Source of the DNA: a bacterium
Lineage (GTDB): Bacteria; Bacteroidota; Bacteroidia; Chitinophagales; Chitinophagaceae
Reading direction: 5' to 3'
DNA: 36,054 nucleotides
Assembly (NCBI GenBank): GCA_027364635.1
Contig: DAHXOZ010000012.1
Location: 1 to 36,054 of the forward strand
Shown: piece by piece, positions 1 to 9,024 of the stretch
Layout: every line of letters begins with the position of its first letter
Position numbering within the stretch: position 1 is the stretch's first letter
Translations under genes and position numbers: made by a program
Notes under the pieces: generated by a model
Databases searched by the model: none
Told to the model about the DNA's origin: nothing
Seen by the model: only the letters and a program-made list of their open reading frames with translations

Positions 1-362
1 GATTCCACATCCAGCTTTATTCTTTTAGTAATTCCTTTTATGGTTAAATCGCCCCACATTTCATACTGGTTATCATCCTTTTTTTCGACAGTGTTGGAAC
101 TGAAAGTAATTTCTTTATGGTGTTGTGTGTCAAAAAAATCTTCACTTCTTAAATGAGCATCACGTTTTTCATCATTCGTCTTTAATGAGTTAGGATTCAT
201 CCAAAAATCAATTTCTGCTGTGGTTATATCATCTCCGGTTGTGTAAATACTTGAGCTGTATTCTGTAAAGACTCCCTTTACATTGCTTATCATCAAATGT
301 TTTACTTTAAAAGCAATTTCACTGTGACTGGGATCGATTTCCCATTTTATTTTTGTTGCCAT
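1..362 (-). CDS. YceI family protein, 3' end cut by the left window edge
   Basis: Not in the ORF track because it runs off the left edge. Reading the minus strand from the ATG at 362 gives an open frame beginning MATKIKWEIDPSHSEIAFKV, followed by a segment with VKGVFTEYSS, then RDAHLRSEDFFDT and a WGDLTIKGITK stretch. This is the characteristic YceI pattern: an N-terminal 'D..HS...F.V.H' strand, an 'R..HL...DFFD' segment and an 'L.I.G.TK' strand of the lipocalin-like beta barrel that binds isoprenoid-type lipids. About 120 residues are visible of a usual 170-190. No signal peptide is present, so this copy looks cytoplasmic, as many Bacteroidota YceI proteins are. It is divergent from the permease on its right. 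Family assignment is firm; the physiological role is not known from sequence. Confidence 0.88.
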   Translation of the reverse strand, partial: MATKIKWEIDPSHSEIAFKVKHLMISNVKGVFTEYSSSIYTTGDDITTAEIDFWMNPNSLKTNDEKRDAHLRSEDFFDTQHHKEITFSSNTVEKKDDNQYEMWGDLTIKGITKRIKLDVE

Positions 363-579
363 AGTTCTAATATTTTAGTGGTTTATTCAAATTAAATAAT
401 CTGATTAAAACACCATACAATAGCCTTGCCAATTATATCTTGCCTGGTTATAGTAAACCAATAAAAAAACAGAATTCTTATTTTGCCCGGATAGATTTTA
501 TTAAGTGAACCATGTTGAAAGAAAAATATTTTTTACCGTACCTCTTATTTTTAGCATTTGTCTCATTATCTTCCCGCTG

Positions 580-608
580 TTTGAAAAAAAGCATTTAAAA
601 TTATTTTG
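580..608 (+). promoter_or_regulatory. Candidate promoter of the amino acid permease
   Basis: TTTG (580-583) is followed after 18 bases by TATTTTG (602-608), 31 bases before the permease ATG. This resembles the Bacteroidota pattern TTTG-N(about 19)-TAnnTTTG, but the -7 element is one base short. In AT-rich DNA such a match can arise by chance. Confidence 0.3.
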
Positions 609-638
609 ATATTTTTAGTTGTCTAAAGTTTACAAAAT

Positions 639-2363
639 ATGCCCCATCCTCTCTTTCGAAAGAAAAGTATTACCTCTATTTTAGCCGATGCTCAATCTGG
701 CCTTTCTGATGCTACTCATTCTGCATCGGGGCTAAATAAAGTCTTGAAAGTCCGCGATCTTACGGCTATGGGGATCGCTGCTATTGTTGGCGCCGGCATA
801 TTTTCCACCATCGGTAATGCATCTTTTGAAGGCGGACCAGGTGTATCAATTTTATTTGTGCTTACTGCTATTTGTTGTGGGTTTTCGGCCTTGTGTTATG
901 CAGAATTTGCTTCACGGATTCCGGTAAGTGGCAGCGCTTATACTTATGCTTACGCATCTTTCGGAGAATTGATCGCATGGATTATAGGTTGGGATTTGTT
1001 GATGGAATATGCCATCGGTAATATTGCTGTAGCGATTTCATGGAGCCAGTATTTTGTAAATCTTTTGGAAGGTTTACATATTCATATTCCATACTATTTA
1101 ACTACTGATTATTTGAGCGCTTCGCGTGCTTTTAATGAGGCAAATGCTTCTTTATTAAAAGGAGAAACTTTAGCAAGCCTGCCGCAAATGGTACGTGAAG
1201 GATATAATGCGTGGGTGAACGCACCGCACATAGGAAATTTCAAATTGATTGCAGATATTCCTGCATTAGCCATTGTTTTTTTTATAACCTGGTTGGTTTA
1301 TACAGGCATAAAAGAAACGAGGAAAGCAACTAATATGATGGTTGGATTTAAGATCATTATCCTGATTGCAGTAATTGCCATTGGTTGTTTTTATGTAGCA
1401 CCTGAAAATTGGAGTCCTTTTTTACCAAACGGGTTTGGAGGAATGATGAAAGGCGTTTCTGCTGTTTTTTTTGCGTATATCGGTTTTGATGCTATTTCCA
1501 CTACTGCCGAGGAATGTAAGAATCCTCAGAGAGATCTTCCGCGTGGAATGATCTATTCTCTTATAATTTGTACTATTCTTTATATTGCTATTGCACTGGT
1601 ATTAACAGGCATGGTATCTTATAAAGAATTACAAGTGGGCGATCCACTGGCTTTTGTTTTTAAAAGAGTAGGGCTTAATCAAATCAGTTATATCATTTCC
1701 TTTAGTGCTGTGATTGCAACGGCAAGTGTATTGCTGGTTTTTCAGATGGGGCAGCCAAGAATATGGATGAGCATGAGTCGTGATGGTTTGTTGCCCAAGG
1801 CTTTCAGCCGGATTCATCCAAAATATAAAACCCCTTCTTTTGCAACAATTGTCACCGGGCTTTTTGTAGCGATACCCGCTTTATTTTTGAACCTGACAGA
1901 AGTTACTGATTTAACCAGCATCGGAACTTTGTTTGCCTTTGTGCTTGTTTGCGGAGGCGTACTTTTATTACCAAAAAGAGAAGAAGGAGAGGAGGCTCCG
2001 AAATTTAAAATACCCTACATTAGTTCACAGTTTATTGTGCCGGTTTTATTTATCGTCGGGGTCATTATTTTTTGGAAAAATTTTATTGGCCTTTTTGATT
2101 TTTCTGCCGGATGGGAGCTTTTCAGGGATAAGTTACCTTTCTTTCTATTCATAATTCTTTCAATTGGTTTAACGGTCGCTTCCTTCATAAAAAAACTATC
2201 ACTTATTCCGGTACTTGGGCTTGCCAGTTGTTTTTACTTGATGACCGAATTGGGCTACACTAACTGGTTGCGTTTTTTAATCTGGCTTATTATCGGGTTG
2301 GTTATTTATTTCCTTTATAGCCGAAAACACAGTAAACTATCTGAGCAGGATATTGTAAAATAA
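639..2363 (+). CDS. APC-superfamily amino acid permease (cationic amino acid transporter type)
   Basis: Integral inner-membrane permease of 574 residues, probably importing amino acids by proton symport. After a ~40-residue cytoplasmic N-terminus comes the family signature in TM1, GIAAIVGAGIFSTIG (about residues 45-60), and further on AYIGFDAISTTAEE with CKNPQRDLPRGM, the loop typical of the CAT/YfnA group (TC 2.A.3.3). Roughly 12-14 hydrophobic segments are visible. A ~60-residue hydrophilic insert between early TM segments (around residues 150-205) and two extra C-terminal TMs make it longer than the usual ~460-500 residues; both are common in Bacteroidota members. Substrate cannot be named from sequence. 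It stands alone, divergent from yceI and convergent with nagB, with only 24 bases to the next stop codon. Confidence 0.92.
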   Translation: MPHPLFRKKSITSILADAQSGLSDATHSASGLNKVLKVRDLTAMGIAAIVGAGIFSTIGNASFEGGPGVSILFVLTAICCGFSALCYAEFASRIPVSGSAYTYAYASFGELIAWIIGWDLLMEYAIGNIAVAISWSQYFVNLLEGLHIHIPYYLTTDYLSASRAFNEANASLLKGETLASLPQMVREGYNAWVNAPHIGNFKLIADIPALAIVFFITWLVYTGIKETRKATNMMVGFKIIILIAVIAIGCFYVAPENWSPFLPNGFGGMMKGVSAVFFAYIGFDAISTTAEECKNPQRDLPRGMIYSLIICTILYIAIALVLTGMVSYKELQVGDPLAFVFKRVGLNQISYIISFSAVIATASVLLVFQMGQPRIWMSMSRDGLLPKAFSRIHPKYKTPSFATIVTGLFVAIPALFLNLTEVTDLTSIGTLFAFVLVCGGVLLLPKREEGEEAPKFKIPYISSQFIVPVLFIVGVIIFWKNFIGLFDFSAGWELFRDKLPFFLFIILSIGLTVASFIKKLSLIPVLGLASCFYLMTELGYTNWLRFLIWLIIGLVIYFLYSRKHSKLSEQDIVK

Positions 2364-2387
2364 GAATCAGGTTTTAAAGTTGATTTA

Positions 2388-4331
2388 CTACATCTCCTTA
2401 TTATTCAAGGCCGTTTTTAATCTTACAAAGGCTTCCATTGCAGCATATTTTGTAAGGCCCAGGCTTGCATACAAATTGGCAGTATTCGCATTTCTCTCTT
2501 CTGCTCTTTGCCAAAATTCGCGCTCATCGCTTCCCTGGAAAGGAACAGAGTCTTTTTGAGATTGGTGAATGAAGATACCGTAACGTTTTTTTCTTACTTG
2601 TTCAGGGCTCATAGGAACCGCCATTTCAATTTCGCTGATTTCCCATTCTTCCCATGCACCCTTGTAAAGCCATACGAAGCAATCCTTCAGCCATTCTCCA
2701 CCTTCTTCATTTTTTATTACATCAAGGGCAGCAAGAATGATATCAAGACACACTTTATGAGTTCCATGAGGATCAGCAAGATCACCTGCACAAAAAATCT
2801 GGTGTGGTTTTATTTTTTGCAATAGAGCTACAGTTATTTCTACGTCCTCTTTCCCCATTGGGTTTTTTTCTATGGTACCTGTTTCATAAAACGGCAAATT
2901 CATAAAATGAATTTGATCATCTTTTAATCCCACATATTTGCAAGTAGCACGGGCTTCGCATCTGCGGATAAGCCCTTTAATTTCCCTGATCTCCGGGCTA
3001 TCCTGCTCTGTAGATTTTTTCTCTTTTAGAAAGTCGGAAGAACTTTCGAGAACTTTTCTGCTGATCGTATCATCAATATGAAATATTTTTTCAAAGCCTA
3101 CAGCAAAATCCAGGAACCTGGTTACAAACTCATCGGTTACAGCAATGTTTCCGCTTGTTTGATAGGCAACATTTACATCATGACCCTGATCATGCAGGCG
3201 CATAAAGGTTCCGCCCATACTAATAATGTCATCATCAGGGTGCGGTGAGAAAATAAGAGCCCTTTTAGGATAGGGTTCGCTTCTTTCAGGATGATTGGGC
3301 ATTACTGCGTTTGGCTTACCACCGGGCCAGCCGGTAATGGAATCGCGAAGCATATAATATACTTCAAGATTTATATCATAAGCATTTCCCTTTTCAACCA
3401 ATAAATCGCTAAGTCCTGATTCATTATAGTCATGATCGGTGAGGCTTAATACAGGCTTATTTAAATGCATTGCCATATTGATAACGGCTTTCTTGATCAT
3501 TTTTGGAGTCCATTCGCATTCGCCGGTAAGCCATGGAGATTTAAATCTTGTGAGATCTGAAGCTGCAAATTCATCCAGAACAAAGGAACAATTATCATGA
3601 TGTTGTAATAAGGATGCAGGGATTTCTTCTGTCGGTCTTCCCTCAACTGCTTTTTGAATTACGGGTGCTTTTGTTTTACCCCAGGCCATCAGTATAATTC
3701 GTCGCGATTTCATTATCGTACTTATTCCCATTGTAATAGCCATCCTTGGCACTTCAGAAATATTTCCGAATTCCTGTGAATTGGCCATTCTTGTAGAATT
3801 ATCTAATGAGATCAAACGCGTTTTTGAGTACATCGGCGAACCAGGTTCATTAAAGCCGATGTGTCCGTTTACGCCTATTCCCAGGATCTGCAGGTCGATG
3901 CCTCCGGCTTCTTCTATCTTTCTTTCATAATCAGCACAGTGTTCTTTTATTTTATCTTTTGGGATCATTCCATTAGGAAGGAAATAATTTTGTGGGTCAA
4001 TATCAGTCTGTTCAAATAAGTATTTACGCATAAAATAATGATAGCTGTTTAGCGCATCTGCTTCCATCGGATAATATTGGTCGAGATTAAAAGTGATCAC
4101 ATTCTTAAAACTCAATCCTTCTTCATTGTGCATCCTTACAAGTTCTGCATATAACGACTTTGGAGTAGAACCGGTTGCAAGCCCAATTACGGCTTTTTTG
4201 CCCTGTGCATTCTTTTCCTTTATTAAAATTGAAATAAGTTCAGCCACATAAAGCGAACCTTCTTTTGGAGTTTTAAAAATTTCAACAGGTATTTTTTCAA
4301 GAGAATCTGAAAGATTGATGTTTGGCGACAT
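2388..4331 (-). CDS. nagB: Glucosamine-6-phosphate deaminase fused to a PIG-L/LmbE deacetylase-like domain
   Basis: A 647-residue two-domain protein. Residues ~1-275 are a NagB isomerase/deaminase converting glucosamine-6-phosphate to fructose-6-phosphate and ammonia: GLATGSTPKSLY phosphate loop (~50-61), FNLDQYY with Asp84, and GVNGHIGFNEPGS with His157 and Glu162. The Asn155 where E. coli has Asp is also usual in Bacillus-type NagB, so activity is expected. Residues ~355-640 carry HPDDD (364-368) and DPHGTH (521-525), the zinc-binding motifs of PIG-L/LmbE N-deacetylases. The fusion is known across Bacteroidota; the C-terminal half may deacetylate an amino-sugar substrate to feed the deaminase, but this is inference. 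Length is about twice that of plain NagB, so a fusion rather than a read-through. The cytoplasmic enzyme sits alone, and its ATG lies in a 600-base regulatory-sized gap. Confidence 0.93.
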   Translation of the reverse strand: MSPNINLSDSLEKIPVEIFKTPKEGSLYVAELISILIKEKNAQGKKAVIGLATGSTPKSLYAELVRMHNEEGLSFKNVITFNLDQYYPMEADALNSYHYFMRKYLFEQTDIDPQNYFLPNGMIPKDKIKEHCADYERKIEEAGGIDLQILGIGVNGHIGFNEPGSPMYSKTRLISLDNSTRMANSQEFGNISEVPRMAITMGISTIMKSRRIILMAWGKTKAPVIQKAVEGRPTEEIPASLLQHHDNCSFVLDEFAASDLTRFKSPWLTGECEWTPKMIKKAVINMAMHLNKPVLSLTDHDYNESGLSDLLVEKGNAYDINLEVYYMLRDSITGWPGGKPNAVMPNHPERSEPYPKRALIFSPHPDDDIISMGGTFMRLHDQGHDVNVAYQTSGNIAVTDEFVTRFLDFAVGFEKIFHIDDTISRKVLESSSDFLKEKKSTEQDSPEIREIKGLIRRCEARATCKYVGLKDDQIHFMNLPFYETGTIEKNPMGKEDVEITVALLQKIKPHQIFCAGDLADPHGTHKVCLDIILAALDVIKNEEGGEWLKDCFVWLYKGAWEEWEISEIEMAVPMSPEQVRKKRYGIFIHQSQKDSVPFQGSDEREFWQRAEERNANTANLYASLGLTKYAAMEAFVRLKTALNNKEM

Positions 4332-4930
4332 AATTAAATTGGGGTTCGATTGATTTTTTTTTAATATTAAGCTATTTTGAAATTGTCAAATTACTATAAA
4401 TTGCTTCTGTAAATGTTAAGGTGTAAAAATAATTGATTTATTAGCACCATTCAATAGTAGTGTAATAAATAATTGAAGTTTTTAAATAAAAAATTACTGC
4501 TGAACAATTTTTCAAAATGTAATAGTTTCATTTTTACTCTCCAATCATATATTCCATTTATAATTTTTTTTATCAATTGGTAAAGTTTATATGTATTAAT
4601 CCGGTCATTCTCAAAAAGTTATTTTAGTGTGGAATTTTCGGGGAATTTTTTGGACAAAAAATCTCGTTTTGGCATAAAAATTGAATAAATGCAGTAATTA
4701 TTGTATTTAGATAGTTGAAAAATTCAATTTTCAATTAAGATGCCAATATTTTTTTAATCTGTTTAAAACCCCCAAACTGAGAAAATGAAAGTAGTACTGC
4801 TTCTATAATAATCCTTACAAAATATCGTTATTAAAAGGTTTAAGTTTATAAGCTAACCGACTTAATCCTGCTCAAACTATGAATTGAGTGTAATAAGACT
4901 TTAATCCTAATATCCTAATAGCAATTCTAT
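4332..4930. other. 599-base intergenic region between divergent nagB and the secreted lyase-like gene
   Basis: No convincing ORF on either strand. It is strongly AT-rich and holds the inverted repeat at 4431-4474 and a perfect 7-base inverted repeat with a 6-base loop at 4715-4734 (TTGAAAA...TTTTCAA). A TAATTTG heptamer on the minus strand (4387-4393) lies 56 bases before nagB and could be a -7 element. No clear -33/-7 pair was found for the plus-strand gene. Since both genes deal with sugars, shared regulation is possible but not shown. Confidence 0.6.
4431..4474. repeat. Imperfect inverted repeat in the nagB / lyase intergenic region
   Basis: Left arm AATTGATTTATTAGCAC (4431-4447) pairs with right arm GTGTAATAAATAATT (4460-4474) with two single-base bulges around a 12-base loop. 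It lies about 100 bases upstream of the nagB start and 457 bases before the lyase start. It may be an operator or a stem-loop; there is no gene for it to terminate. The AT-rich context lowers confidence. Confidence 0.4.
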
Positions 4931-7501
4931 ATGCTAAAGAGAAAACCTATGAAATTACTGACCGTATTAGCTTTAACAATTATTGCTTTTACGGCACTTG
5001 CCAACACACTTCCCAAAGATAAGCTTACAGGAACACCGATAGCAAATGCGGGAACTGATCAGACGATTTATCTTAGTCAAACTAATACGGCGACTCTAAA
5101 TGGTAGTGCGAGTTCGGGTGATACCTATCAATGGACTGAGGTTTCTACAGATTATAAAAGTGGTGCTAACATTACTTCTCCGCAATCTGCAGTTACAACC
5201 GTTACCGGTTTAAAGCAAGGGGTTTGGTATTTTCAACTGGCAGTTACCAGTAGTGGGGTCACAGCAACAGATGTAGTTGTGATAAAGGTAGATTATGATT
5301 TACCGCCATCCGGTGGTAGTTTAATCCACTCTTTCCAGATGTCTGACAATGCTTCTGTTATTAATGACAGACATGATACCTTAAGTTATTTTCCTGTAAG
5401 CGATCTGAATTATGGCCAATCAGGAACAGAGCCAAATCATTTTTATCTTTTTAGGGACAGATTAAACGGATTGCAAATAGATGATCAAAATGGGAAAATG
5501 TACAGTACTATTCAGGATGGTTATGCAGGTACAGATGGCTTCCCAAGAGCTGAGATAGGCCTTTCTGATTACGATTTTCTTATTGATACATCGCATACTT
5601 ATCTGTTTGAATGGAAAGGATATTTTCCGCAGAACTATAATTACCTGACAAGCTGGTACCAGATTTTGACCACTATGCAAATCCATTCAGGAACGCAGGT
5701 TGCAACCGTATGGGGAATTGATCTTGATGCAAATGGTAATTTAATCAGTGGTGATGTGTACGATAACGGAAGCGGATTAGTAACGGTAAATAAAATTATT
5801 GGAACATTGTCCAACTTCTATAATAATACCCACACAATACGATTAACGATGCGAGAAGGAAAAGGTTATCCTGGTCAAACAGCTTTCTTTCAATTGCAAG
5901 TAGATGGGGTGACTGTTTACTCAAGAAATACAGGACAAGTTGGATCTTCAAGTTGGAATGATTATGTAAAATTTGGAGGATTATACGATTGGAACAGTGC
6001 AATGGTTAATGGAAACGATCTTTGGAGAGGAAGGAAATTTCAACTGGTAACAGAAGCGTTTAATGTTTATCAACTGGGTAATAACCAATCTCCCACTGCA
6101 AACGCAGGCCCGGATCAAACAATAACACTTCCCACCAACAATGTAACATTATCGGGAAGTGGGACAGATCCTGATGGAACAATTAGTTCATATCAATGGA
6201 GCCAATTATCAGGTCCTTCCAGTGGAACAATTAGTAACTCAAATTCCGCCAATACTACGGTTTCTGGTTTGGCTCAGGGAGTCTATCAATTCCAATTAAA
6301 AGTGACAGATAACCAGGGAGCTACAGCGACAAGTACCATGCTGGTAACTGTTAAATCGGTTAATAATATTGCTCCTGTTGCCAATGCAGGAGCTGATCAA
6401 AGCATAACCCTTCCTGCTAATAGTATAACATTAACCGGAAGCGGCAATGATAGTGATGGAACCATCGCCTCCTATTCATGGACAAAGATCTCCGGGCCCG
6501 CAGCAACCATTTCCAATAGTAACCAGGCTTCGACAACCGTAACCGGACTTGTGCAGGGGAGTTATCAGTTTGAGTTGACAGTTACCGATAATAATGGAGC
6601 AGTGGGAAAAGACATAGTAAATGTTACAGTAAATCCGGCTGCTAATATTCCACCGACTGCCAATGCAGGAGCTGATCAAAGCATAACCCTTCCCGCAAAT
6701 TCGGTTATTGTTTCCGGAAATGGAATTGATAACGATGGTACTATAGTTTCTTACCAATGGACTAAAATATCAGGACCATCTTCTTATTCCATAGTAAACC
6801 AGTCATCAGCTTCTACAAAAATTACAGGATTACAGGAAGGAGTATATGAATTTCTGTTAACAGTTACCGATAATAAGGGAAGCGCAGCTAGTGATACTCT
6901 GCAAGTAACTGTAGTTGCCTCTGCTGTTCCATCTAATGAAACTATAAATATTGCACCTACGGCAAATGCAGGAAGTGATATTACTATTGTCTCTCCAGCT
7001 AATTCTGTTAACCTGTTTGGAACAGGAAGCGATAAAGATGGAACAATAAAATCTTATGTATGGAAGCAGCTATCCGGACCATTAGTTACCAATATTTTAA
7101 ATGCAAATTCTCCTACTACCGAAGTTACCGGTCTGATCATCGGTGGTACATATGAATATCAATTAACAGTAATTGATGATCAAGATGCTGTAGGAATAGA
7201 TACAGTAACTGTGACAGTCGCTTTGGCAAGACTTGCCCCTCAGGACGGAAAGCTAAATATCTATCCCAATCCTGTTCATACAGTTGCAACAATTGAGTTC
7301 ACGACTCTTTATGCCAATACAAATGTGGGAATAGTGATCACCAATATATCTGGAATGACTGTTTATAAGAAGGATTTTGTATCCAATTCAACTAAAGTTA
7401 CACAACAAATTGATATGAGCAACCTGGTTAAGGGAGTTTATGTGGTCAGTGTGTTTTTTGATGGGATGAAACAGCAGTCGACGAAAGTGATAAGATTATA
7501 A
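4931..7501 (+). CDS. Secreted polysaccharide-lyase-like protein with PKD/K319-type repeats and T9SS sorting domain
   Basis: 856 residues. A signal peptide (LLTVLALTIIAFTALA, cleavage near residue 24) is followed by one Ig-like K319/PKD-type domain (~34-122), a concanavalin-A-like jelly-roll domain (~126-385), four more K319-type repeats (~388-475, 482-568, 575-662, 676-764) and a Por/T9SS C-terminal sorting domain (~775-856, LNIYPNPV start, KGVYVVSV end). The middle domain carries RAEI (206-209), QIH (250-252) and YVKFGGLY (345-352), matching in order the three active-site strands of jelly-roll lyases such as PL7 (R-S-E, Q-I/V-H, Y-x-K-x-G-x-Y) and related PL13/14/18/20-like families. It is therefore probably an exported, surface-attached polysaccharide lyase; the exact family and substrate are not settled. 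ATG at 4949 (Met7) is an equally possible start. It converges on the EPS locus, 83 bases from its last gene. Confidence 0.82.
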   Translation: MLKRKPMKLLTVLALTIIAFTALANTLPKDKLTGTPIANAGTDQTIYLSQTNTATLNGSASSGDTYQWTEVSTDYKSGANITSPQSAVTTVTGLKQGVWYFQLAVTSSGVTATDVVVIKVDYDLPPSGGSLIHSFQMSDNASVINDRHDTLSYFPVSDLNYGQSGTEPNHFYLFRDRLNGLQIDDQNGKMYSTIQDGYAGTDGFPRAEIGLSDYDFLIDTSHTYLFEWKGYFPQNYNYLTSWYQILTTMQIHSGTQVATVWGIDLDANGNLISGDVYDNGSGLVTVNKIIGTLSNFYNNTHTIRLTMREGKGYPGQTAFFQLQVDGVTVYSRNTGQVGSSSWNDYVKFGGLYDWNSAMVNGNDLWRGRKFQLVTEAFNVYQLGNNQSPTANAGPDQTITLPTNNVTLSGSGTDPDGTISSYQWSQLSGPSSGTISNSNSANTTVSGLAQGVYQFQLKVTDNQGATATSTMLVTVKSVNNIAPVANAGADQSITLPANSITLTGSGNDSDGTIASYSWTKISGPAATISNSNQASTTVTGLVQGSYQFELTVTDNNGAVGKDIVNVTVNPAANIPPTANAGADQSITLPANSVIVSGNGIDNDGTIVSYQWTKISGPSSYSIVNQSSASTKITGLQEGVYEFLLTVTDNKGSAASDTLQVTVVASAVPSNETINIAPTANAGSDITIVSPANSVNLFGTGSDKDGTIKSYVWKQLSGPLVTNILNANSPTTEVTGLIIGGTYEYQLTVIDDQDAVGIDTVTVTVALARLAPQDGKLNIYPNPVHTVATIEFTTLYANTNVGIVITNISGMTVYKKDFVSNSTKVTQQIDMSNLVKGVYVVSVFFDGMKQQSTKVIRL
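6379..6414 (+). repeat. 36-base perfect direct repeat, copy 1, inside PKD repeat region
   Basis: TGCCAATGCAGGAGCTGATC... is identical to 6658-6693 over 36 bases, encoding the ANAGADQSITLP start of consecutive K319-type domains. Neighbouring repeats encode the same peptide theme with different codons, so this pair was recently duplicated or homogenised. Confidence 0.9.
6658..6693 (+). repeat. 36-base perfect direct repeat, copy 2
   Basis: Second copy of the 36-base sequence at 6379-6414, 279 bases downstream (93 codons, one domain length), keeping the reading frame. Confidence 0.9.
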
Positions 7502-7584
7502 GCGGGTGTAGAACGGAAATATTTTTAGAAAGAAGGAACCTGTATTTCAAGCTCTTTTAATTTACTTCATTGAATTTAGGGATT

Positions 7585-8916
7585 TTAGTTAAACTTCAAT
7601 TTTACTTTTATTGTTTTATTAATGATATACGCGATCCAAAATAATAATATGGGAACGGCTACTGTAAACATTCGCGGTGTAGCACTTCCTAAAGTACTTC
7701 CTCCCAAATAAATAATAATCAAAAGCAGAAGAAATCTGATTGGAAATAATATTTTTTGCCAATTCATCAAGGTTGGGATAAGACAAAATATTGCAAAAAT
7801 GACTATTGTACCGTTAATTGGTAATCTTTTCAAATTGCTTGGTTTTTGGAGCGTATAAGAATTGGGATAATTAAATAGCATTCTCGCTACGTTACTAAAG
7901 CAATTTTCTATGAATTTAAGTGGATGTGTTTTGATATTTTCAATCGCAATACTTTTAAACAGATCATCCTGGGCTATACCTTTTGTAAGGTTAGGAACCA
8001 TTACTCCATTTTTTAAATTACCCATTTGTACTTTTTCATTTTTCAAAATTTCGTCAAAATCTTTCTGATGTCTCATTTTAATAATTTCTTCGCTATTTGG
8101 AAATCTGTATTTATAATCAGGATAAGGTGGATATTCTATCCAGTCGCCATATTCTCCTTTGTATGGACTACTCATCCAGTATAAATTGTTTCCTCCAAAT
8201 GAACTCCAATAGAAGACTTTCCCACTCATGTGATAAGTATATGCCAGCCAGGGAACCGTTGTTATAAAAGCAATAATAAGTATTGTTATACTTTTCTTAT
8301 AATTAATATTTGTTCTATTTATAACCCAAAATAAGAAAGTAGCTGGAATCATAAACATTAAAACGTAACCAAATATTGGTTTTGTTAAAGCGAGATAGCC
8401 AAGAGTGAAACCTGCAATTAAAATGTATTTACGTATTTTTCCGCTATCGTCTCTTTCAAAAACCTTAAGGGTTGTAAAAAGTAACAGAGGAATTAGGGAG
8501 GCTGTAAAAACTTCCGGTAAAGCATAACTAATTTGTTCGAAAGTATTCGGGTACAAAGCCCATATTAAACTGAATATTAGGGAAAATTTATAAGGTAAAA
8601 ATTGTTTTAAAGATTTGAATAGCAGGATTACAGATAAATATTGAAATACTGCGTTCATTAGTTTAATATAAAGAACGGGGATTTTTAATGCTACAAAAGG
8701 CATTAAAATAATAGGATATCCGGGACCATCACCAAGGTCCAAATAAGGTAAAGGGAGAGAGTAAAAACCATTTGTAAGATTGTGCGCATAATTTAAGTAT
8801 CTGCCTTCGTCGCCTTGATTACTGCCCGGGGAGAAAAGTAATATGAAAATCACATAGAGGAAGAGAAAAGGTAAAAATATCAAAAATGGATTTTTGATCT
8901 TCTTAATTTCTTTCAT
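7585..8916 (-). CDS. GT-C membrane glycosyltransferase (GT39/ArnT/PMT-like)
   Basis: 443 residues with about 9-11 hydrophobic segments, starting with FLIFLPFLFLYVIFILLF. The first external loop contains GDEGRYLNYA (~35-44), matching the acidic catalytic loop of GT-C enzymes of the PMT/ArnT type, and then DLGDGPGYPIILMPF, the second-loop pattern seen in PF13231-like proteins. Such enzymes take a sugar from a polyprenyl-phosphate carrier and add it to a glycan, lipid or protein on the outer face of the inner membrane. It is the last gene of the locus, 108 bases after a methyltransferase. The likely donor maker is the DPM-like GT2 at 11705-12739. Acceptor and sugar are unknown. ATG start at 8916. 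Confidence 0.8.
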   Translation of the reverse strand: MKEIKKIKNPFLIFLPFLFLYVIFILLFSPGSNQGDEGRYLNYAHNLTNGFYSLPLPYLDLGDGPGYPIILMPFVALKIPVLYIKLMNAVFQYLSVILLFKSLKQFLPYKFSLIFSLIWALYPNTFEQISYALPEVFTASLIPLLLFTTLKVFERDDSGKIRKYILIAGFTLGYLALTKPIFGYVLMFMIPATFLFWVINRTNINYKKSITILIIAFITTVPWLAYTYHMSGKVFYWSSFGGNNLYWMSSPYKGEYGDWIEYPPYPDYKYRFPNSEEIIKMRHQKDFDEILKNEKVQMGNLKNGVMVPNLTKGIAQDDLFKSIAIENIKTHPLKFIENCFSNVARMLFNYPNSYTLQKPSNLKRLPINGTIVIFAIFCLIPTLMNWQKILFPIRFLLLLIIIYLGGSTLGSATPRMFTVAVPILLFWIAYIINKTIKVKLKFN

Positions 8917-9024
8917 TATTATTAAAATTTAGTTTGTAGGATGTGGATATTCTTTCATTTTTTAAATTGTGGATGTGAATAATCTGTAATTTTTTGTGTT
9001 CACTTACCTCCATCATCCCATCAA

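Noticed and set aside
1629-2154. Small ORFs at 1629-1817 (-) and 1933-2154 (+) inside the permease
   Set aside because: Shadow frames of a permease with clear family motifs.
2508-2825. 105-aa plus-strand ORF opposite nagB
   Set aside because: Lies wholly within the well-supported nagB fusion on the other strand; its sequence has no domain features.
5462-6757. Three minus-strand ORFs inside the secreted lyase-like gene
   Set aside because: Antisense shadows; the plus-strand frame has signal peptide, domains and sorting tail.
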